Shown: positions 55,048 to 64,000 of the stretch, piece by piece
Layout: the number at the start of each line of letters is the position of its first letter
Numbering within the stretch: the stretch's first letter is position 1
Assembly: GCA_002221725.1 (NCBI GenBank)
Contig: NJFT01000001.1
Coordinates: 186,001-250,000 of the forward strand
Length of the DNA stretch: 64,000 bases
From: Scedosporium boydii
Taxonomy: Eukaryota > Ascomycota > Sordariomycetes > Microascales > Microascaceae
Direction: 5' to 3'
Translations under genes and position numbers: made by a program
Notes under the pieces: generated by a model
Databases searched by the model: none
What the model saw: only the letters and a program-made list of their open reading frames with translations
Told to the model about the DNA's origin: nothing

Positions 55048-56702
55048 AAGAAAACCGTTTCTGGAAAAAAACCCGCAGCTTGGCTTTGTTCACTCGATCA
55101 AGGATATCACGCATGAAAAGGGTGTGATGAAAAGGGGCTGGCTTGATCTTTACGCGGAGTTCGGAAAGGATACCAGGACGGGACATGGGCATTTTGTTTG
55201 TTCTTCGGCCTAGTACAATCGCTGTTTTTTTTTTTCCTTTTTCTTCTTAGAGATACATTGACGGGTAATGATATGAGCGACTGATCTTTCATATCAACGA
55301 CGTAATACGATTCCAAACAGTCTCTGGGGATATGAAGAGGAGGGAAGTGTACATGTGAGGCCAGATGTGATGTCTGGTTTTACTCTTACTGTGACAAATG
55401 TCTTGATTCTCGTAATACATGGGCAAAGAGTTGAGCGCTCGTTGCCCACGCTCCCACGCCATTTACCCATGTCCCCATATCCCGCCCACGCCGCCGCGTG
55501 GAGAAGCAACCTCTACGAAGGCGTAGATGCATGGTGGCATTCCCATTCTGGTGGACTCCTGCCCTCACCCCACCTCCAGATTGGGGATTCTGAGCTGCTG
55601 TGCAGGTTCGGGGCTTTTGCGCAGGCATCGAAGCCTGCAGGCAGGACGAATGAGACAGCACTGGTCAGATTGGTCTCGGGAGCAGGACTTTACCGAAATG
55701 CACTCCACCGTCTTGCTCGCAAATGAAATCCTGCATCGATGTTTGCTCAGGAGCCTCATTTGCCGAGTTCAGTGGGATGCTGATCTTTATGTACTTCGTA
55801 CTGGGAGGACAGCTGCTTGAGGGTTCAAATGTTATCTTATCGGGATGCTTATTCACAGTCCTTTGGACTTTGTAGATCGATGCCAATGGCGGATTTATCA
55901 GGCCCTGTATCACCGAGTTCTAGTGTACTTGGGTACCTTGCAACCGTAACACGGCAGCCCGTCACTGGGCCAAGTTCCGGCGCTATCTGGGACAAAAAAG
56001 AACATCGAAGCCCTGCTGGTGGGATTGCAGCCTGTGTGCAACCCGTTACCGCCACACCCCTTGCCCCCCCTTATCGCCAATTTTGGTAATGGAGAGGACC
56101 AAGTGACCAATAATGAGACACCATTTTCAATTCCGATCTCGGGGTCTGTCAGTTTCTGGTCCGTGGGTTTTTAATCTTTCTGCTAAGTTCCGGGTGTCCC
56201 TTTATACCACGGTATTAGAGGGCAATTGACGGCTTGGGATGGGTCAGAATCAGAGGAGTCATAGTTACAGAATGACTCGAATCTATTCCGGAAGGGGAGC
56301 TGGAAATCTTTGGGGGCGGGCGAGACTAAGTGTGGTGTAGTATAGTGTACAAGACAATTGTAGACTGGTCGCCTCGAATTTTGGGGGTGAGTGGGAAAAA
56401 GGGAAAAAAAATTCAAGGACCTTAAAATCTTCTCCCATTGCCACACTTTTCGGAGCACTTCCCCCTCGACTCTTCTTTTTTTCCCCGAATATTCTTGTCG
56501 TTGTCAGGTCCTCCATTCGCCCTATCCTTGGTCTCTCCCGCTGTCTTTTCCAGAGTCGTCTTGCAAGGCCCATCCCGCATTGTTTTGACCTGCCCATCTA
56601 CGAGAGCGCGTCTTCCTTAACTCATAGTTTTCCTTCCATCCGGTCGCTGTCAACCGAGAACCTCCGCGCACCTCCCCAGCCTAAGCTATCCCGATCGCAA
56701 CG
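55048..56702. other. Intergenic, ASN upstream region
   Basis: 1.65 kb between UBC9 and asparagine synthetase. It holds two TGACTC cores (see separate entry), a palindromic GTACTTCGTACT at about 55791 and pyrimidine-rich sequence from 56440 to 56560 near the likely leader. No gene was seen. Confidence 0.5.
56256..56278. promoter_or_regulatory. Paired Gcn4/CpcA-type TGACTC cores
   Basis: GAGTCA at 56256-56261 (TGACTC on the minus strand) and TGACTC at 56273-56278 lie about 430 bp upstream of the asparagine synthetase ATG in opposite orientation. Gcn4/CpcA binds TGASTCA and controls amino-acid genes, including asparagine synthetase, in fungi. Occupancy here is inference. Confidence 0.4.
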
Positions 56703-59234
56703 ATGTGTGGCATCTTCGCCTGCCATCGGTATGTCGACTTCCTCCCTTGGCGTTGACATTTTTCCGATTTCAGTTCTCTCGTGCTGGCTCTATCAATGAT
56801 ATTCCCTTCTTGTCGTGGCCGCATCCAATGGCGGGGCATTTTTCAAATTACCAAAGAAAAATTACCCCGCCATCAATTGTGGTCGCGTTGATTTCTTGGG
56901 GCAGGGTTGTTGTTTGCAGGGGCTTTCCGATCTTAGGAGCTAACAGCCACGCCAATCTAGTCATCCCGACGTCCAAAAGTTCAAGCCGACCGCTTTGAAG
57001 CTGGCCAAGGCGTAGGTGCAAACATCCATCTGCTGCTGCTCTGATGATGCTCGAACACTCGAATTGACCAGGAAATCAAAATCTACAGGGTCCGGCACAG
57101 GGGTCCCGATTGGAGTAGGTTGTGACTCACGCGCGATAACTTCTGAGACAAGGAGTAGCAATGAGAGCGATTGGGATCTGACCATGATAACACATAGGCG
57201 GAAGCGTTATTGCTAACAGCACGAGTACGTGTTATCGACTTTCAATGCGATTCGACTGGACGTTTCAATTGACAAATTGGTCACAGTTCTATGCCACGAG
57301 CGTCTGAGCATCGTTGGTGTCGGTACGTTCACACGATCACTGTTCCTCTGACTGCCCCCGCGCATTGGGGGCTCCTCTGACTTACACAACGCCGTTTAGA
57401 ATCCGGCGCCCAACCCCTTACCAATGCCGACGAGACCATCATCCTCGCCGTCAACGGCGAAATCTACAACCACCGCCTCATCCGAAAGAACCTAAAGAAC
57501 CCCTACCACTTCAAGACCCACTCCGACTGCGAGGTCCTCATCCCCTTGGTATGGACATCCCCTCCTGTACCCATGGCAGTGTCCTTTACTTCGACGGCGA
57601 GATCTCCGGTTATTCGGGCTGTATTACTAACTGCCGATCCCTCAGTATATGGAACATGACATCGATGCCCCCAAATCCCTCGACGGCATGTTCTCCTTTG
57701 TCCTCTACGACAAGACCCAGGACAGGGTAGTTGCCGCGCGTGACCCCATCGGTATCACTAGCTTCTACCAGGGCTGGTCCTCCAAGGAGCCTGATACCGT
57801 ATACTTCGCCTCCGAGCTGAAGTCTCTCCACCCCGTTTGCGACAAGATCATCGCCTTCCCTCCCGGACACATCTATGACTCCAAGACGGGCAAGACGACC
57901 AGATACTTCGAGCCCTCTTGGTGGGATGCCTCCAAGGTCCCCACCACCCCAGTCGACTACAAGCTCCTCAGGGAGACCCTCGAGCGCTCCGTCAGGAAGC
58001 GACTGATGGCTGAGGTCCCCTACGGTGTACTTCTCTCTGGCGGTCTGGACTCTAGCTTGGTGGCCTCCATTGCCCAGCGCGAGACCCTTAGGTTAAAGAA
58101 GGCCGGCCAACAAGTCAACGGCAGCGTTGTGGATGACGAGTCCGCCAACGTCGACAAGGGCGAGGGCCTTGTCGGTATCGATGAAGACTACAACCTATCT
58201 ACCCTTACCTACCTTCCCCAGCTCAACTCCTTCTCCATCGGTCTTCCTGGTGCTCCCGATACCAAGGCCGCGCTCGAGGTCGCCAAGTTCCTCGGAACGA
58301 AGCACCACATGATGACCTTTACCATCGAGGACGGGCTCAACGCTCTCTCCGATGTCATCTACCACCTCGAGACTTACGATGTCACTACGATCCGTGCCTC
58401 CACTCCTATGTACCTCCTTTCCCGAAAGATTAAGGCGATGGGCATCAAGATGGTGCTTAGTGGTGAGGGAAGCGATGAGATCTTTGGTGGTTACCTCTAC
58501 TTCCATGCGGCGCCGTCCAAGGAGGAGTTCCACGAAGAGACTGTTAGCCGTGTAAAGAACCTCCATCTTGCCGATTGTCTCCGTGCCAACAAGTCTACTT
58601 CCGCCTGGGGTCTCGAGGCCCGTGTTCCCTTCCTGGACAAGCAGGTTCGTCGCTCCGTTGTTCTGAGTCTGCCCTCATTATCTCTAGTTAGCACTAACAC
58701 ATAATTTTCACAGTTCCTCGAGGTTGCCATGGGTGTTGACCCCCAGGATAAGATGATCACCAAGGACAGGATCGAGAAGTACATACTCCGCAAGGCCTTT
58801 GACACCAAGGACGAGCCCGGCGTAGAGCCTTACCTCCCAGACGAGATTCTGTGGAGGCAGAAGGAGCAGTTTTCCGACGGTGTCGGTTACGGATGGATCG
58901 ATGCCCTCAAAGACAACGCCGAGTTGCACGTTACCGATGAGATGATGAAGAACCCCAAGCCTGAGTGGGGTGACGAGATTCCTACTACCAAGGAGGCGTA
59001 AGTTGATTCTAGAATTCTCGTCTCCTTCTTCCCTTTCATTTTGCGTTTCTTTGGACGCTTTTATGCTAACTTTTCTCCGGCTGCAGCTACTGGTACAGAC
59101 TCATGTTCGACGAGCACTTCCCCTCGTACTGCGCGTCGACCGTCATGAGGTGGACACCCAAGTGGTCTAAACAGACCGATCCTAGCGGAAGGGCCATTGC
59201 TATCCACAACGCCAAGTACGACAGCACCGAGTAA
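56703..59234 (+). CDS. Asparagine synthetase (glutamine-hydrolysing)
   Basis: Makes asparagine from aspartate, glutamine and ATP. Nine exons: 56703-56728, 56961-57011, 57089-57114, 57198-57224, 57287-57322, 57400-57548, 57646-58644, 58714-58997 and 59087-59234, total 581 aa. It begins M-C-G-I-F, so Cys2 is the glutaminase nucleophile. The glutaminase domain shows [37 protein letters not shown] and [17 protein letters not shown]. The synthetase domain shows [16 protein letters not shown] (PP-loop), [17 protein letters not shown] and [12 protein letters not shown]. It ends with [16 protein letters not shown]. The 5' part is cut into exons of 26, 51, 26, 27 and 36 nt, each fixed by frame and family alignment. 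Intron 3 contains a perfect TGACTCA. It is the yeast ASN1/ASN2 homologue. Confidence 0.96.
57123..57129. promoter_or_regulatory. Intronic TGACTCA (Gcn4-type site)
   Basis: A full palindromic Gcn4/CpcA consensus inside intron 3 of asparagine synthetase, nine bases after the donor. Candidate intronic regulatory site, or chance. Confidence 0.35.
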
Positions 59235-60180
59235 ATGGGGGTTACTTGGGAATTTACTAAAAATATATATATACACTTAACTCGTATATATGGAGCAATC
59301 GGATGGGGGACCGTACTTGTCATAATCCCCTTGACTATAGACGTCAAGTTGGTTTATCATGTAGAACGCGATTCTTTTAGCAAAACAATCAAATATTTCG
59401 TGGACATTTTAGGGAACAATATCAAATTTGGTCGAGGGAATTTGTTTTCACAGTTGACATAGATTGGGGTTCGTGGATAACAGTCAAGCCAGGGAATGGG
59501 ACGAATCGCTCGAAGCTCTGTGCCTACGGTCTTCCCAGAGAGAGGCATCGTCGAGGTTTGAAGGCGGGGAAGGCTAGGTCTCGGGAGGGTACAATCTTGT
59601 GAATGGCGATGTCTTCTTGCTGGTACGGGAATGCGAGCTGCTGGAGTCATGTCACGGCGTTTGGAATTTCATCCCGGCGCATGTGGGGATAGCCTGCTAA
59701 GATTCCTAGTTTCACGAAATGTTCTATTGAAGCCTGGCTTTGACCTCGATCTGCACCTCTTCCCCTTCAAGTCATTGAAGCTTCGACCTTACAAGCCCCA
59801 TCGCTTCCACCTGCTCTCACCACAGACCGAAACAGCAGACTCGCCATCGTCGTTGGCCGACGCTTGATGGTCATGTTTCTGAATTACGAAATTCCCGAAA
59901 CGACGGCTGTGTAAACTGTACTGTTAAGGGGAAGTCCTCAACGTTTCTTCATTGAGGTATATCAACGTGGAGTCGTTGGATGCTCCTCCCTTCTGACTTG
60001 AACTTTCACACCGCACAACGATTAAGTCAGGGCTTCATTATATTTCGTATGATATTTGATACGGGTACAAAAAGAGAACAAGGAAAAATGGGAAAAAAAA
60101 AAAGGGGGAAACGGGAAAGAAAAAAAAAGCAAATAAGAAAAGAAGAAATGGGCAGAAAGGCCAAAAAAGAAACTTAGCAT
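59235..60180. other. Intergenic region
   Basis: ASN 3' flank with an AT-rich TAAAAATATATATATACAC stretch at about 59258. Further on there are A/G-rich runs at 60070-60170; the T6 that terminates the tRNA gene (minus strand) lies in AAAAAA at about 60162. No coding region was recognised. Confidence 0.5.
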
Positions 60181-60263
60181 CTCCCATACCAGGAATCGAA
60201 CCAGGGTCTATGCTGCGCTCATTAGATGAGAGAGCATTATGCTAACCACTACACCATATGGGA
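60181..60263 (-). tRNA. tRNA-Glu(CTC) with 11-nt intron
   Basis: The minus strand folds as a complete cloverleaf. The acceptor is TCCCATA/TATGGGA with discriminator G. The A-box region is TGGTGTAGTGGTTAGCAT. The anticodon stem is ATGCT (60237-60233) / AGCAT (60214-60210). The B box is GGTTCGATTCC in a T-arm with CCTGG/CCTGG pairing. The anticodon stem encloses 18 nt, that is, a 7-nt loop with anticodon CTC (60230-60228) plus an 11-nt intron. I place the intron at 60226-60216, after position 37, the usual eukaryotic site. A T-rich Pol III terminator follows on the 3' side. The sequence matches eukaryotic tRNA-Glu. Confidence 0.93.
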
Positions 60264-61609
60264 TTTGGTGGTGTTGATTGATGAAAATACTGTGCTGCTG
60301 ATGGCAATTTCAAGCCCCCACTCAAACCTGCGTCAACACAGAGTTTCCTCGCCTTCGGCCACGTTTCGGTGTCATTGCCATGTTAGTGCTGTATTGTCCT
60401 TCACTTCGAGTTCAAGTTCCTCCGAAACCTAGTGCCTAGATCTTTGGCTGTAGTAATCTAGTTTATAATGAACAGAAGAGCTTATCCTCCTGTGGTGCCA
60501 TTACGAACTGTGATCAACCGCGAGGTTGCCCAAACTGCTGGGATGGCTCGCCACAACAGGACTGACACGGCCGGCGCCGACGTGTTTACAGATTCATCAA
60601 TGATCTAGTTTATATCATCGCTTGGATTCTTCTCTTGACCCTGAAACGGGAATAATCAACTTGCGAGAAGCCAACGAATATCACAAAGCCATCGATTTCT
60701 GGTGCCTCGAGTCTATGTGGAATGCGACGGAGTACTTTATAGTATAGACGGGGGCGGTGAGGTGATGGCATCGAGCATAGAAAGACGGTCAACCCGAAGA
60801 CCAAGAGGCTCTCGTGGAGTACACTATGGAGTAGAAACAGGTGTACTTGGTAGTCTGTAGAGGATCCACCATGGTGAAAAAGCCCTTCTTCGCTTTTTGT
60901 CGGTCTCAAGTGTCGATCGTTGCCTGCATCAAATCAAATTGATCAATTGTGGTCCGCTGTAGCTTGAGCTTGAGACCATGGTGGGGTCTTCAACCTTCCA
61001 TCCAAGTCCCCAACGAGTAACGAATGACGTCGGCACCACGCTGTAGAACAGTCGAGGACCTGTGGACTGACCCTTGCATTGAAGATTGAGCAAATCGAAG
61101 TTCCTGCGAACTCAGTTGTTGAGACTGGCTCGCATTGATTGATCCATTGACCAATTCCCGAAAGAACCCTTCGAGACTCCCTCAAATGTACTCTTTGTAG
61201 TGTCATCGTAGGGGACGGTACAAAGGATGTTCCGCTGCGACCTGAAATGGAATTACCTCGGCCTTCCGGAAGCAGCATAGCGCCTGTATTCCCAAAGTCT
61301 CCATCAGCCCAGTGCCTGAACCGACCCTCGTGCCACCTTCCGACCAATCAGAATGACCCAATCGAAACAGACGGGAGACTCCCTGTCACTGTCACTCCTC
61401 AATCTCCTGAGTGCCGCCCAAGAAAAAAAAACGGCCAGGTGCCAGTGCCAGCAACCAAGACTTCAATCCGACGTTTTAGATAGCTTCCATTTCTTTCCAC
61501 CAACAAAATCTCCATCACCACATTTCACATTTCATCATCTCCTTCTGTTGATACCCTCTCCATTCTCATCACATCAATCGACTTGTAATCTTCCTTTAAT
61601 ACCTTCACA
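60264..61609. other. Intergenic, porin upstream region
   Basis: 1.3 kb with no gene recognised. It contains AATTGATCAATTG at about 60937 and a pyrimidine/AT-rich leader directly before the porin ATG. Confidence 0.5.
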
Positions 61610-63213
61610 ATGGCCATCCCCAACTTCGCCGATATCGCCAAGCAGGCTAACGACGTAAGCTGATCTACCACCTGTCCCCTTGTTCAAAATGCCTCCCCCC
61701 AACAAAACAAAGACGATGCGTGGAAAACCAGCGGGATTTCATGGTCCTCCTTCTTGCGCAACCTTTGCAGGGGCCTTGGGCACTTTCCCTGAGGACAATG
61801 AGAACCGAGAACCCATCCATTGAAGCTTGTACTGATATTTTGCGCCTTGTCTAGCTCATCAACAAGGACTTCTACCACCAGTCCGCCTCGACCTTCGAGT
61901 TCAAGGGCAACACCCCCAACAACGTTGCCTTCAAGGTCACCGGAAAGTCCACTCACGACAAGGCTACCTCTGGTGCTGTAGGTTCAATCCCAATCCCATT
62001 TTCACCGGTGCCATCCTTGCCATCCTGAGATGTCTCACCGAGTCGTACGCGACGGGAGCAACATCTCAGAATGGGCGCATTGGATGATGGGTCTGTTTAT
62101 ACCTCTCTAAACCCGAGCTAACCATGCCTGCGCAATCTACAGTTGGAAGCCAAGTACACTGATAAGCCTACTGGTATATCACGCCCACGCCCTAAACGCA
62201 AACCCGATAAAAAATTACACACAAGCTTCAGGATTGGCCCAATTCGTTTGGGCCAGCCTAGACTACCCATTTCCTTGATGGCCGTCCTAACCCCCGAGAG
62301 GACCCATTTACTAATGCTCTACTCGCGTTCAGGCCTCACCCTCACCCAGACCTGGAACACCGCCAACGCTCTCGAGTCCAAGGTCGAGGTCAAGGACGCC
62401 CTCGCCAAGGGCCTCAAGGCTGAGGGTCTCTTCGCCTTCTTCCCCGCCTCTCAGGCCAAGGGTGCCAAGTTCAACCTCCACTTCCAGCAGAACAACTTCC
62501 ACGGCCGTGCCTTCTTCGACCTCCTCAAGGGCCCCACTGCCAACATCGATGCCGTCGTTGGCGACAAGGGCTTCCTTGCTGGTGCGTCTGCCGGCTATGA
62601 CGTGACCAAGGCCGCCATCACCTCCTACGCTGCCGCTGTCGGCTACACCTGCCCCTCGTACAACCTCGCCGTCACTGCCACTGATAACCTCAGCGTCTTC
62701 GGCGCCTCCTTCTACCAGAAGGTCAACAGCCAAGTTGAGGGTGGCTGCAAGGCCGTCTGGAACTCCAAGACCGGCAGCAACGTCGGTATCGAGTTCGCCG
62801 GAAAGTACCGCATTGACCCCGTCTCCTTCGCCAAGGTTCGTAATTCCCACCGCCGATTCTGTGGTTTAGGACGCATTTTTTTTTTCTTGAGACTTCGATC
62901 GACGCGACAATCCCTTCTTGAGAGGGAGAAACAGCTGGTTTGGTTGATGTGCGCCGTTAAACAATACTAATGTGCTTCCTTCTCCTCTTTAGGTCAAGCT
63001 TAACGACCGCGGTATTGTCGCTCTTGCCTACAACGTCCTCCTCCGCGAGGGTGTTACCCTCGGTCTCGGTGCCTCCGTTGATACCCAGAAGCTCGACCAG
63101 GCCACCCACAAGGTACGCGATGGCTCCATATCTTGGCACACCGAACCGTTGTGCGATGTACTGACGATTTCTCCCATCTGCAGGTCGGCGCCAGCTTCAC
63201 CTTTGAGTCCTAA
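61610..63213 (+). CDS. POR1: Mitochondrial porin (VDAC)
   Basis: Voltage-dependent anion channel of the outer mitochondrial membrane. Six exons, 61610-61654, 61855-61977, 62143-62173 (31 nt), 62333-62835, 62993-63112 and 63184-63213 (30 nt), encode 283 aa, the length of yeast Por1. It starts MAIPNFADIAKQANDLINKD with the N-terminal amphipathic helix. Then come alternating beta strands such as VAFKVTGKSTHDKATSGA and GLTLTQTWNTANALESKVEV. The eukaryotic porin signature region includes NVGIEFAGKYRIDP, and it ends KVGASFTFES. The introns are 200, 165, 159, 157 and 71 nt, longer than most others here. Codon choice is strongly C-ending, as in highly expressed fungal genes. Confidence 0.96.
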
Positions 63214-63560
63214 ATGTACTGTCGATTATGTGTTGTGAGGTTTGGAGAGGCAACTCGGTTAATATAAAAGCAAGCTTCCCGGGCTTAGGATGCTAGGTTG
63301 AGCCGTGTATTCTAAACCATGAGCTCTGGTTGCGTTATTAGCTCCTCCCCGTTTTGACTGTAGCATAGTAGGGGTGTATAAATGTGAATAACCTAGAGAA
63401 AATTGGGTGCTTTGTTCATGTGATTGATCATCAACACTAGTTTGCTTATACGGAGTACTCCCAAGAAACCTCTCCACTCATCAGGTTCAATGCACAGTGG
63501 GCACTAAATACATGTATCCGGAACGCCTGCCAAAAATGCAGACGAGGTTATCAAACATCA
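63214..63560. other. Intergenic, convergent 3' flanks
   Basis: 347 bp between the convergent porin and J-protein genes. It contains TATACGGAGTACTCC at about 63448. No gene was seen. Confidence 0.5.
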
Positions 63561-64000
63561 TCAACCTGACTGTTTAGTATCACCACTCGGTGGCTTCTTC
63601 TTCGCCGGCTTCCTTCTAGGCGCCTCGCTCGGACCAGCAGCAAACACCAACGGCGCCAAGCTCGCAATGACAATAATGAAGCCAACGGCAATAACAAAGA
63701 CAACAGGCGATCCATCACCGCCACCGGGCGCCGCCTCAGCCGCCCTGCGCGCCTCTCTCCGCTGGTCCTGCCTCTTATGCGTGCGCTCATGCGAAACGTT
63801 ATCGAAATGCGGCACGTCGCGCCCAAAGTGATCCTGGCCTGGGCCCATGCCGCCGAGCCCACTGCCACTTCCACTTCCACTTCCACTGCCGCTGCCGCTG
63901 CCGCTGCCGCTCCTGCTACCTGACGCCGTGCTCTGCTCGTGCGCGGCCCTTCGCTTCTCGGCGTGTTCGCCCCATCCTCCCTGCCTGTAAAAGCTCGGAG
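63561..64000 (-). CDS. C-terminus of probable J-domain membrane protein (partial)
   Basis: The gene runs off the window end; only the last about 146 codons are visible. It begins SFYRQGGWGEHAEKRRAA, continues with a (Ser-Gly)n linker, then GPGQDHFGRDVPHFDN and VSHERTHKRQDQRREARRAA. After that comes a single hydrophobic segment VVFVIAVGFIIVIASLAPLV and a basic tail PRRKPAKKK. This combination resembles the C-terminal part of a fungal DnaJ/J-domain family with one C-terminal transmembrane helix, but the J domain itself is outside the window. The identity is therefore tentative. No intron is seen in the visible part. Confidence 0.6.
   Translation of the reverse strand, partial: PSFYRQGGWGEHAEKRRAAHEQSTASGSRSGSGSGSGSGSGSGSGSGLGGMGPGQDHFGRDVPHFDNVSHERTHKRQDQRREARRAAEAAPGGGDGSPVVFVIAVGFIIVIASLAPLVFAAGPSEAPRRKPAKKKPPSGDTKQSG
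63861..63920 (-). repeat. Hexamer repeat coding (Gly-Ser)n
   Basis: In the partial J-protein gene a run of GGCAGC hexamers is followed by GGAAGT variants, coding about ten Gly-Ser pairs. This is a likely length-variable microsatellite. Confidence 0.85.

Noticed and set aside
62329..62850. Antisense ORF across porin exon 4
   Set aside because: Low-complexity Val/Gly/Glu shadow of a strongly C-biased coding exon.
1..64000. CRISPR arrays, bacterial operons, transposases, secondary-metabolite backbone genes
   Set aside because: None was seen. The organism is a eukaryote, and no PKS, NRPS, terpene synthase, integrase or reverse transcriptase motifs were recognised.

Overview
The window is nuclear DNA of a filamentous ascomycete (Pezizomycotina). 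The reasons are short GT-AG introns of about 60-230 nt with CTAAC/CTAAT-type branch sites, compact intergenic spaces, and a typical filamentous-fungal gene set (fluG, ERG4, Btz, STS1/Cut8, GH76 DCW1/DFG5). I cannot assign a class or genus from sequence alone. I rebuilt exon-intron structures by eye. Splice sites were accepted when frame, consensus and family alignment agreed.

Layout. 1-3.8 kb: no recognisable gene. 3.8-9.5 kb: a Barentsz-like exon-junction factor (-) and a small roadblock-like protein (+). 9.9-19.1 kb: transketolase (-), the 25S rRNA methyltransferase BMT6 (+) and a Sac/hSac2 phosphoinositide phosphatase (-). 19.7-23.9 kb: SNU13 (-) divergent from the V-ATPase proteolipid VMA3 (+), then translin (-) and a U2 snRNA gene (-). 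24.7-27.9 kb: the ergosterol enzyme ERG4 (+) and a MYND zinc-finger protein (-). 28.7-32.9 kb: two secretory genes (-), a GPI-anchored GH76 protein and a small secreted But2-like protein. 34.4-39.5 kb: fluG (+), a DsbA-like protein (-) and NOP13 (-). 39.5-42.8 kb: a gene-poor stretch with a 53-nt poly(T) tract. 42.8-49.6 kb: STS1 (+), RAD52 (+) and an MCP2-like ABC1 kinase (-). 51-55 kb: a conserved hypothetical (+), PEX19 (-) and UBC9 (+). 56.7-64 kb: asparagine synthetase (+), an intron-containing tRNA-Glu(CTC) (-), mitochondrial porin (+) and the 3' end of a probable J-domain protein (-).

The content is mostly housekeeping, and no biosynthetic cluster or transposon was recognised. Several genes touch RNA processing (U2, SNU13, Btz, BMT6, NOP13), but they are scattered among unrelated genes and I infer no operon-like logic. 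The most interesting points are the U2 locus, two non-canonical GC-AG introns, micro-exons of 8-27 nt, an intronic Gcn4-type site in asparagine synthetase, a recurrent TACGGAGTA intergenic motif, recurrent TTGATCAA/TCAATTGA palindromes, and a C-to-G switch in third codon positions along several genes. I found no convincing previously undescribed protein system.
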